Part shown: positions 42,354 through 49,729 of the stretch, one piece after another | Layout: the number at the start of each line of letters is the position of its first letter | How positions within the stretch are numbered: position 1 is the first letter of the stretch | Assembly: GCA_964502995.1 (NCBI GenBank) | Contig: CAZCZB010000014.1 | Span: 1 to 61,493 of the forward strand | Length of the DNA stretch: 61,493 bases | Direction of reading: 5' to 3' | Source: Bin87 sp964502995 | Lineage (GTDB): Bacteria > Chloroflexota > Dehalococcoidia > Lucifugimonadales > UBA3495 | Made by a program: the position numbers and the translations under genes | The notes under the pieces: model-generated | Seen by the model: the letters and a program-made list of their open reading frames with translations, nothing else | The model's database searches: none | What the model was told of the DNA's origin: nothing

Positions 42354-43567
42354 TAGTCATCGTCTCCGGTGAGGGCAACTTCCGATTCGGACTCATACAC
42401 GCCGGGGCTGTGGTAGCCGTGGCTGCGAGTGGAATCCTTTTCCTTCTGGATTTCGATCAGATCGGTCATCCAGCGGTGGTACCCGTCTTTGTCCCGCGTC
42501 CAATGCTCGTACTGGCTGTCGTTGTCGTTGAACTCGGCCTCGTTGACCATGGTGATGCAGTCGGCAACGGGGCAGACCGCTTCGCAGACCGCGCATCCGC
42601 AGCAGGCTTCCATGTTGGCGTCGTACAACCCGTCGGGAGTAACGTCGAAGCAGGTGTCGGGGCACTGCAGCCAGCAGAGGGTACACTTGATGCAGGTGTC
42701 GAAGTTGATGACCGGCCGCATGGCGCGGGTGCTGAACTTCTTGAAGACGGCGCTGCGGGTGGGTTGATAGCCGTTCTCGCCGCCATCGGCGGGGGAGTTG
42801 ATGGCATCGTAGCCTTCGCCCAGGGAGCCGCCGCGGAATCCGGCGCCTTCCTCGACGCCACGGATAACCAGGCCTTCTTCCATGGATTTCCAGCCGGGCA
42901 GGTCGAAGCTGAAAGGCTCGTCGTCGCTGCCTTCGCCGGGCTCGACCGGGCGGGAGATCAAACGATCATGGGTATTGCGGGCCGAGGTAAGTTTAAGGCC
43001 TCCCCAATCCTGGTCTTCCAGGGCCGCCAGCATGGAGTCGAGGCTGACCAACTCGGGGCAGACCTTGGCAAGCGCGCCCAGGATACGGACGTCGGTGTGG
43101 TCGTCCTTGTACACCCACAGGCCGGAATAACTGGTGGACGCAGGGATGATCGCCAGGTTGTAGGGCGAATCCTTCTGGTGGATGTCTTCGATCAGCGCTT
43201 CGGCGCTCTGGCGAGAGGTGACGATCAAAGTGCCGCCCTCTTTGGTCAGGGCGTTGATGGGCTGCAAGCCGTACCAGGCCCAGGATTCGATGCCCTTGCA
43301 CATGGTGTCATCCACGTTAATGGTGACATCGACTTCGCGGGCTTCGTACACGGCCAGGTTTTCTTCGAGTTCTTCGGGACTGTCGGAAACGATGGCAAAC
43401 TGTTTGGCAGGAATGCCGTTTCGCTCGGGAGAGTCGCCGTAGCGTCCAAAAGCGGTACCTATTTTGCCTTCCTTACGTGCGGCAAAAACGATGGTGCGGA
43501 CGATGTTCCGGGCCAGTGTTTTTTGGAAAATCCCCCGGTACACCACCTCCACTGCCACTGTGCTCAT
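42353..43567 (-). CDS. 2-oxoacid:ferredoxin oxidoreductase gamma-delta fusion subunit
   Basis: 404 residues, a fusion of the gamma chain (about 1-200, starting VEVVYRGIFQKTLARNIV) and an 8Fe-type ferredoxin delta chain (about 290-350). The clusters are CIKCTLCWLQCPDTC and CCGCAVCEAVCP, giving two 4Fe-4S sites. Gamma and delta chains are often separate genes. The fused subunit would pass electrons from the ThDP site to external ferredoxin. It is the first gene of the operon, with a TGC-TATAAT promoter about 33 bases upstream. Confidence 0.92.
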   Translation of the reverse strand: MSTVAVEVVYRGIFQKTLARNIVRTIVFAARKEGKIGTAFGRYGDSPERNGIPAKQFAIVSDSPEELEENLAVYEAREVDVTINVDDTMCKGIESWAWYGLQPINALTKEGGTLIVTSRQSAEALIEDIHQKDSPYNLAIIPASTSYSGLWVYKDDHTDVRILGALAKVCPELVSLDSMLAALEDQDWGGLKLTSARNTHDRLISRPVEPGEGSDDEPFSFDLPGWKSMEEGLVIRGVEEGAGFRGGSLGEGYDAINSPADGGENGYQPTRSAVFKKFSTRAMRPVINFDTCIKCTLCWLQCPDTCFDVTPDGLYDANMEACCGCAVCEAVCPVADCITMVNEAEFNDNDSQYEHWTRDKDGYHRWMTDLIEIQKEKDSTRSHGYHSPGVYESESEVALTGDDD

Positions 43568-43599
43568 ATTGGGCAGGCCTCCTCGGTGTTTGATGCGGC

Positions 43600-43608
43600 A
43601 TTATAGCA
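43600..43608 (-). promoter_or_regulatory. Extended -10 element of the 2-oxoacid:ferredoxin oxidoreductase operon
   Basis: TGC-TATAAT on the minus strand, a perfect -10 with TG extension, 33 bases before the start at 43567. It is the strongest of the extended -10 elements in the window. Confidence 0.7.
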
Positions 43609-43731
43609 CGGAGAACATGAAACAACGCCAGAACGACTGCACAACGTGTCCCCGACACCGTGTCCCAGGGGGATGCGATGTCTCGTGTGATAAACTGCCA
43701 CGCGATTTTCCCCACCAAGGAGCATCCTAAA

Positions 43732-45426
43732 ATGCCCCAGCGAATCAACGCCGGCGAAGCGGTCATCGAGCTGCTGAGACAGGAAGGCGTCAGCAAGATT
43801 TTCGGTATCGTCGGTTCATCATTCCTGGATGTGCTGGACCCGCTGTATGACCGCGACGACATGGAGTTCGTCGGCGTCCGACACGAACAGGGCGCCGCTC
43901 TGATGGCCGATGGGTACAGCCGCATAGCGGGCGCCCCGTCGGTTTGCCTGGTCACCAACGGACCGGGAGTGCTGAATCTGACCTATGGAATCGGTTCGGC
44001 TTACGTGGCCCACTCGCCTGTGGTTGTCCTCGCGCCTTCGGCGTCGCGCGACCACCAGCACCTGGACTCCACACAGGAGTTTGACCAGGTCGCCCTTTTT
44101 GAGCCGATCACCAAGGCAAGTTTTTCCATCAACAAGATTGAACGTTTGCCCGACGCGCTCCGGCAGGCTTTCCGGATCGCGACGTCGGGGAAGATGGGGC
44201 CGGTGCTTCTGGACATACCCCGGGACCTGCTCCCGGGAGCCGAGGTTGATTTGGAACCGCTGGGTCCGTCTGCCTACCGCACGGGACAAGCACGTTCGCG
44301 TGGCGACCGGCAGCAGGTGGAGGCCGCCGCCCGCGAAATTCTTTCGGCCCAGCGTCCGGTGATAGTCGCCGGCGGCGGAGTGGAGTGGAGCCTCGCGGAC
44401 GCTCCGGTGACGCGGCTGGCTGAACTGACCGGCGCGCCGATTGTAACTTCATACGGCCGCGCCGACGCCGTTCCCAACGACCACCCCAACTACCTGGGAC
44501 ACCTGGGGCGTCTGGGGGCGCAGGAAGCCATCGACGCCGTGCGCAACGCCGACGTGATCGTGGCGGCCGGAACCAGGCTGGGGCAGTCCACCACTTTCTA
44601 TGACAACCGCTTCATCCCCGCCGACGCGCGGATCGTCCACATTGAAATAGACCCCAAGGAGATTGGTCGGATTTACCCCATCGCGGTGGGGGTTGAGGGA
44701 GACGTGGGCGCGGTGGTCGATGAGATCAACGGGATCATCGCCGAGGCGGAACTGCGGCCCGATGCCGAATGGACCGGCAGGGTCGCGGCCTGGAACGCCG
44801 CGCGGGCGGAGCGCCTTAACGAGGAAGCCTCGCTGACCGGGGACTTCATCAAGCCGCAGCGGGTGTACGCCGAGTTGCGCAAGGTCATGCCGCGCAACGC
44901 CATCGTGGCGCTGGATGCGGGACTAGCGCCGAATTTCGGCCAGGATCGGCTCAATTACTACCAGCCGCGCAGCCTGATCATGGCATTGGATCTGGGTGGT
45001 CTGGGTTTCAGTTTCCCGGCGTCCATAGGCGCGAATTTTGCCGCGCCCGACCGTCCCGTGGTCAACTTCAACGGCGACGGCGGCTTCCTCTTCAACGCGC
45101 AGGAGTTCGAGACCGCGGTGCGCTATGGGTTGAAGAACATATCGGTGGTGATGAACAACGACTGCTGGGGTTCCGAAAAGGCGTACCAGAAGTACGCTTT
45201 CAACGAGCGGTACGTCGGCGCAGACACCGTCAACCCGCGTTTCGACAAATACGCCGAGTTGTTCGGCGGCGCCGGGTTTTATGTTGACCGGCCCGAGGAC
45301 ATTGCCGACGCCTTTGCACAGGCCCTGGCTGTGGACGGCCCCAGCATCATCGAAATCCCCACCGACCCGGACGAAATGCCGCGTCCCGCCAGGCTGGCGG
45401 AAGTCCAGGCGCCCACATCGGGGTGA
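43732..45426 (+). CDS. Thiamine diphosphate-dependent enzyme, acetolactate synthase-like
   Basis: 564 residues. E52 in VRHEQGAALMADGYSR is the ThDP glutamate. GDGGFLFNAQEFETAV with VVMNNDCWGSEKAYQK gives the magnesium site. The central domain region IDPKEIGRIYPIAVG is typical of acetolactate synthase-like enzymes. ATG 43732 (MPQRINAGEAVIE) has the ribosome-binding site AAGGAG. Upstream in-frame codons lie in the divergent promoter. It is followed by the DUF971 gene four bases later. Its 2-oxoacid substrate is unknown. Confidence 0.87.
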   Translation: MPQRINAGEAVIELLRQEGVSKIFGIVGSSFLDVLDPLYDRDDMEFVGVRHEQGAALMADGYSRIAGAPSVCLVTNGPGVLNLTYGIGSAYVAHSPVVVLAPSASRDHQHLDSTQEFDQVALFEPITKASFSINKIERLPDALRQAFRIATSGKMGPVLLDIPRDLLPGAEVDLEPLGPSAYRTGQARSRGDRQQVEAAAREILSAQRPVIVAGGGVEWSLADAPVTRLAELTGAPIVTSYGRADAVPNDHPNYLGHLGRLGAQEAIDAVRNADVIVAAGTRLGQSTTFYDNRFIPADARIVHIEIDPKEIGRIYPIAVGVEGDVGAVVDEINGIIAEAELRPDAEWTGRVAAWNAARAERLNEEASLTGDFIKPQRVYAELRKVMPRNAIVALDAGLAPNFGQDRLNYYQPRSLIMALDLGGLGFSFPASIGANFAAPDRPVVNFNGDGGFLFNAQEFETAVRYGLKNISVVMNNDCWGSEKAYQKYAFNERYVGADTVNPRFDKYAELFGGAGFYVDRPEDIADAFAQALAVDGPSIIEIPTDPDEMPRPARLAEVQAPTSG

Positions 45427-45430
45427 ACCG

Positions 45431-45769
45431 ATGACGACTTACGACGCAATCAAACCGACCGACGTCGACATTTCGGGCGACGTCATCATCATCAACTGGG
45501 ATGACGGCCACCGGGGCATCTACCCGCACCGGATGCTCAGGCTGCGATGCCCCTGCGCATCGTGTGTCGAGGAGATGACGGGGCGAGCGTTGCTGGATCC
45601 GGAGACCGTGCCGGAGGACGTGCGGGCGTTGGACTACATGACAGTGGGTCAATACGCCGTGCAGTTCCTCTGGAGCGACGCACACTACACGGGCATCTAC
45701 ACCTATCGGTTGTTGCGCGCGGCCTGCACCTGCATCGCGTGCGGCGAGGCGCGGGCGAGCAGACGCTAG
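45431..45769 (+). CDS. DUF971 protein
   Basis: 112 residues, the DUF971 (gamma-butyrobetaine hydroxylase N-terminal-like) fold. The motif WDDGHRGIYPHRMLRLRCPC opens it, with further cysteines in CPCASC and, at the end, CTCIACGEA. These resemble a zinc or Fe-S ligand set. DUF971 proteins are often found with Fe-S maturation genes, but none is adjacent here. Four bases separate it from the ThDP enzyme gene. Its end overlaps the convergent FmdB gene by four bases. Confidence 0.85.
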   Translation: MTTYDAIKPTDVDISGDVIIINWDDGHRGIYPHRMLRLRCPCASCVEEMTGRALLDPETVPEDVRALDYMTVGQYAVQFLWSDAHYTGIYTYRLLRAACTCIACGEARASRR

Positions 45770-46023
45770 CCGCTGCTTGCGCCGACGTCTTGGGAGTCCG
45801 AGCCGCTTTCGCTTTCTGTGGAACCGCCCCTGAAAGTCCTGGCCGGCATATTGCGCAACTTGGGCGACGTGAAAGTGTCGGACTTGAACGAAAAGTTTGA
45901 GATCTGCCGCGTTGCCGGAGCCCCGCAGATTTTGCATTCGATGGGATCGTCGGCACGGGAGACCGTCCTGATGGACTCGAACTCCGCGCCGCAACCCGAG
46001 CACAGGTATTCGTAAATCGGCAT
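45766..46023 (-). CDS. FmdB-type zinc ribbon protein
   Basis: 85 residues. The N-terminus MPIYEYLCSGCGAEFESI and then IECKICGAPATRQIS form the four-cysteine zinc ribbon of the FmdB family (C-x2-C ... C-x2-C). The rest is Ser/Glu-rich. FmdB proteins are putative regulatory or scaffold proteins of unknown target. ATG 46023 gives the conserved MPIYEY start with an RBS GGAGGTG. A TATAAT element sits 19 bases upstream. The DAO gene diverges from it. Confidence 0.88.
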   Translation of the reverse strand: MPIYEYLCSGCGAEFESIRTVSRADDPIECKICGAPATRQISNFSFKSDTFTSPKLRNMPARTFRGGSTESESGSDSQDVGASSG

Positions 46024-46041
46024 AGACACCTCCGACCACGA

Positions 46042-46047
46042 ATTATA
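46042..46047 (-). promoter_or_regulatory. -10 element of the FmdB gene
   Basis: TATAAT on the minus strand between the divergent FmdB and DAO genes. It is 18 bases before the FmdB ATG. A weaker TATCCT on the plus strand may serve the DAO gene. Confidence 0.5.
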
Positions 46048-46085
46048 TCCTAACGCCAACACAGCTGAAGGACAGGACTGTAATC

Positions 46086-47213
46086 ATGACGAATCAGGTA
46101 ACCGACGCGGTGATCATTGGCGGTGGCGCGGCCGGATGCGCCGCTGCTTACTACCTTGCAGAACGTGGCGTGAAAGCAACCATCATTGAGCGCGAGGGCA
46201 TCGGCGCCCACGCATCCGGATTCAACGCCGGCGGGCTCAACCCCCTGGAAGGACACGGCTGGCCCGACCCGCTGCAACCGATGGCGCTGCAATCATTCAA
46301 CCTGCACAAGGATCTGTGGGATTCGCTGCCCGAAAAAACCGGCATCGACTATCACGGCAGGCTGTCCTCGATTATCAAGGTCGCTCTTGACGAGAGTGAA
46401 CTGGCCGACCTTCGCGAAACCCTGGAGATATTCAACAACGCTCCGGAGCCGGGTTTTTCGGCGGAATGGCTGGAGCGCGAGGACGTGCTGGCAATGGAGC
46501 CCCGCATCACGCCCAACGTGCTGGCCGGGGTGAGAGCGGTTGGAAACGGCGCTCTTGACGGGCTGGAGTTCACCCAGGCTCTGTCTGCGGCGGCCCAAGC
46601 GCTGGGCGTTCAGATTGTGTCGGGGACGGCGGTAGGGTTGCGCCTGGGCAACGGTCGTGTTGAGGCGGTGGTGACCAGCGACGGTGAAATACCCTGCGGG
46701 GCGCTGCTGATTGCCGCCGGCCCGTGGTGCCGCGCCGCCGAACCGTGGCTCGACATCTCGATTCCGGTGGATCCGTTGAAGGGGCAGATCGTGCGGATGC
46801 AACCGGACGGGCCCGGGCTGGAATACGAGATTTCCGGCGGCGGCAGTTCCATGTACAACAAGACCGACGGGCTGATCTGGTGCGGCGCGACCGAAGAGAA
46901 CGCAGGGTTCGACCTGTCCCTGACCGATGAGGCGCGGGACCGCGTTACCGGCAACGCCATCCGGGTGATGCCGTCGTTGGCGAACGCGCGGTTCGCCCTG
47001 CAAACGGCGTGTCTGCGACCCGTAACACCGGACTGGATTCCGATTGTGGGTCAGGCGACAGGCTGGGACAACGTGTACATCTGCGCCGGCGGCCAGAAGA
47101 AGGGCATTTTGCTGGGCCCCGCCATGGGCAAGGGAATTGCTGACGTGATTGCGGACGGCGAGACCGAGGTCAGCCTGAAGGGGTGCGACCCCGGAAGGTT
47201 CAACAAAGCCTAG
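46086..47213 (+). CDS. FAD-dependent oxidoreductase of the DAO (glycine oxidase-like) family
   Basis: 375 residues. FAD-binding GGGAAG at 12-17 in DAVIIGGGAAGCAAAYYLAERG. Downstream: GAHASGFNAGGLNPLEGHG and the C-terminal PVTPDWIPIVGQATGWDNVYICAGG, which is the DAO-type flavin wrap. It would oxidise an amine or amino acid, or a related substrate, with oxygen or another acceptor. The substrate is unknown. It starts just after a strong divergent promoter region. A CoA-transferase follows about 80 bases later. Confidence 0.87.
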   Translation: MTNQVTDAVIIGGGAAGCAAAYYLAERGVKATIIEREGIGAHASGFNAGGLNPLEGHGWPDPLQPMALQSFNLHKDLWDSLPEKTGIDYHGRLSSIIKVALDESELADLRETLEIFNNAPEPGFSAEWLEREDVLAMEPRITPNVLAGVRAVGNGALDGLEFTQALSAAAQALGVQIVSGTAVGLRLGNGRVEAVVTSDGEIPCGALLIAAGPWCRAAEPWLDISIPVDPLKGQIVRMQPDGPGLEYEISGGGSSMYNKTDGLIWCGATEENAGFDLSLTDEARDRVTGNAIRVMPSLANARFALQTACLRPVTPDWIPIVGQATGWDNVYICAGGQKKGILLGPAMGKGIADVIADGETEVSLKGCDPGRFNKA

Positions 47214-47294
47214 CTGGAGCTGTCCCCTCCCGACTCAGTGGGCCATGCCCATCCGGCGGCATACGGGCCCCGTTACTCAAAGGAGAATTGCACC

Positions 47295-49577
47295 ATGACC
47301 ACCAACGGAACCGGCGGAGCCCTGCGCGACATCCACGTGGTTGAGTTCGGCCAGTATGTGCCCGGCCCGATGCTCGGGATGTTGATGGCCGACCAGGGCG
47401 CCCACGTGATCAAGGTGGAGCGGCCCGGCGGCGACCCGGCCCGAAATGAACCGGCATTCGCCACCTGGAACCGGGGCAAACGGTCCACTGTAATAGACCT
47501 CAAAACGGATGCCGGCCGCGAGACCGCGAGGAAGTTGGTCGCCCACGCAGACGTCGTGATCGAAAACTACCGTCCGGGCGTTGCCGAACGGTTGGGTATC
47601 GGATACGAAGAATTGTCGGCTGCCAACCCCGGGCTGATCTACTGCTCGCTGCCAGGCTATGGAGAGGAACACCCGAGCCGCAACGAACCGGGTTGGGACC
47701 CGGTGATCAGCGCCGAGACGGGGTTCTATCCCGAAACCGGCGAGAGCGACGGGGACCCATTGTTCACGCCGCTGCCCATTGCCAGCACGTTCTCGGCTCT
47801 GCTGGGATCGGTGTCGGTGGCGATGGCGATCAATGCGCGGGACAAGACGGGCAAGGGCCAACGCATCGAGGTGCCGCTCCATTCCGCCATGTTCACTGCG
47901 ATGGGCAGTCGAATCATCAAGTTCAACAACTATGAGTATGTTGACCTGTTCGACTTCCCCCGGACCGTCATGTCACATCCGTACCAGTGCGCGGACGGAC
48001 GCTGGATCTACCATCACGGGATGTTCGAGCGGTTCGCGCGTCAGACTCTGACGGCGGCCGGGCGCACCGACTGGATCGATGAGGTTACGTCGCTGTTTGG
48101 GCGGCCAGTGGACGCCGAAACCCTGGAGGTGTGGCAGGAGCGGTTTGCGGAGATGTTCCGCGAGCGGACCGCCTGGCAGTGGGAAACGGACATCAACGCC
48201 CAGGGGGGTGCCTGCACCGTCTGCAAGACCGTGGACGAATGGCTGGTACACGAGCACGCCACGTCCGCCAGGATGGTCGTTGAGGTCGAGGACGCCGAAC
48301 GCGGCGCCATGAAACAGCCTGGAGTGCAGGTTCGCCTGCGCGGGACTCCCGGCGCAATCCAGGGAAGCGCGCCCGGGCTTGGCGAACACACCGACGAAAT
48401 CCTGCGCGAGATTGAACGAGCGCCGGCCAAACCGGCGGCCGCTTCCAACGGCACCGATGTTATGTCTGCCCTGCAGGGCGTTCGGGTGCTCGACCTGTGC
48501 ATCATTCTGGCCGGCCCCACCTGCGGCCGCACGCTGGGCGAGTTCGGCGCCGACGTGATCAAGATTGACGACCCCACGCGCGTCCTCGACCCTATCGGGT
48601 ATATCGACGTCAACCGGGGCAAGCGCAGCATCATGCTCAACCTCAAGACTGAGGAAGGGCGCGGCGTGTTCTGGAAGCTGGTCGAATCCGCCGACGTAAT
48701 CGTGGAGAACAACCGCAAGTCCGCAGTGCAGCGACTCGGATTGGGCTATGAAGAGGTGAAAAAGGTCAAGCCCGACATTGTTTACGCCTCGCTCAACGCC
48801 TTCGGCTACGACGGCCCCTGGTCGGAGCGCGCCGGCTGGGAACAGTTGGCTCAGGGAACCAGCGGGATGCAGGTGCGTCGCGGGGGACGGGACGGCAAAC
48901 CGATGCTGTCTCCCTACGCAGTCAACGACTATGGCACCGGATTGATGGGCGCATACGCGGTGGCGCTGGCCTTGCACGAGCGCAACCGCACGGGCAAGGG
49001 GCAGTCGGTTGACAGCGGCCTGGCGCTGACCGCCGGGCTTTTGCAGTCCCCTTACTTCCTGGATTATGAGGGGTACGAGCGCGAGGACATTGAGGGGGTG
49101 AGCGCGCGCGGATATTCGGCCGGGTCCCGGTTGTACGAGGCATCCGACGGGTGGCTCTATGTCCATTGTCCCGATGACGGTACCTACGGCGCATTTCTGT
49201 CGGCGTTGAATTTTCGCGACATTCACCACAACGAAGACGCGATCGGCAATGTGATCGCCACCAACACCATCGAACACTGGATGCAGGAACTGCGTCCGAT
49301 GGGCGTTTCGGTGACTCCCAATCTGACCATGGAGGACTACCGGAACGATCCGGTGGTGCGCGACGCCGGGTTCATCGTAACTCGCGACCATACGGTGTGG
49401 GGCAGCGTGGACCATTCGGGAACCACCGCGCGTCTGTCGGCCACGCCGCCGCGCCTGGGTCCGCCGGCTCCGTGGTTCGGGATGCACACCGACGAAATTT
49501 TGAGCGAAGCCGGCTACACGGCGGCGGAGATCGAACGGCTCAAAGCATCCGGCGCGGCGGTTGCTCCGCAACCATAA
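47295..49577 (+). CDS. Double-length CaiB/BaiF (class III) CoA-transferase
   Basis: 760 residues, about twice a single CaiB/BaiF protein. Each half begins with the family start: LRDIHVVEFGQYVPGPMLG and LQGVRVLDLCIILAGPTCG. Class III enzymes use an aspartate to form a mixed anhydride with the substrate. By alignment to formyl-CoA transferase (LGDSNTG region), the second half keeps it: D545 in NDYGTG. The first half has A163 in IASTFS there. So one half looks inactive and structural. Start ATG 47295, RBS AAAGGAGA. The CoA donor and acid acceptor are unknown. It ends before a strong terminator. Confidence 0.87.
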   Translation: MTTNGTGGALRDIHVVEFGQYVPGPMLGMLMADQGAHVIKVERPGGDPARNEPAFATWNRGKRSTVIDLKTDAGRETARKLVAHADVVIENYRPGVAERLGIGYEELSAANPGLIYCSLPGYGEEHPSRNEPGWDPVISAETGFYPETGESDGDPLFTPLPIASTFSALLGSVSVAMAINARDKTGKGQRIEVPLHSAMFTAMGSRIIKFNNYEYVDLFDFPRTVMSHPYQCADGRWIYHHGMFERFARQTLTAAGRTDWIDEVTSLFGRPVDAETLEVWQERFAEMFRERTAWQWETDINAQGGACTVCKTVDEWLVHEHATSARMVVEVEDAERGAMKQPGVQVRLRGTPGAIQGSAPGLGEHTDEILREIERAPAKPAAASNGTDVMSALQGVRVLDLCIILAGPTCGRTLGEFGADVIKIDDPTRVLDPIGYIDVNRGKRSIMLNLKTEEGRGVFWKLVESADVIVENNRKSAVQRLGLGYEEVKKVKPDIVYASLNAFGYDGPWSERAGWEQLAQGTSGMQVRRGGRDGKPMLSPYAVNDYGTGLMGAYAVALALHERNRTGKGQSVDSGLALTAGLLQSPYFLDYEGYEREDIEGVSARGYSAGSRLYEASDGWLYVHCPDDGTYGAFLSALNFRDIHHNEDAIGNVIATNTIEHWMQELRPMGVSVTPNLTMEDYRNDPVVRDAGFIVTRDHTVWGSVDHSGTTARLSATPPRLGPPAPWFGMHTDEILSEAGYTAAEIERLKASGAAVAPQP

Positions 49578-49602
49578 TCGACGGACGCATCGGGCGACAG
49601 CG

Positions 49603-49630
49603 ACCGGGGCGGACTTTGGTTCGCCCCGGT
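49603..49630 (+). terminator. Intrinsic terminator after the CoA-transferase gene
   Basis: ACCGGGGCG, ten-base loop, CGCCCCGGT, then TTCGTTT on the plus strand. A 9-bp G+C stem with a T-rich tail. It insulates the following cysS gene from upstream transcription. Confidence 0.75.
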
Positions 49631-49688
49631 TTCGTTTGCATAATCCGTCAACCGGGCGGCGCAGTCAGATGCAAAGGGCGGTTCGCCG

Positions 49689-49697
49689 TGCTAAACT
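49689..49697 (+). promoter_or_regulatory. Extended -10 element of the cysS-glycosyltransferase gene
   Basis: TGC-TAAACT, 32 bases before the GTG start at 49730. Identical to the element before rnd. Confidence 0.6.
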
Positions 49698-49729
49698 TGC
49701 GCCATCTCGCTACTGGCGGAGGTGGCGGC

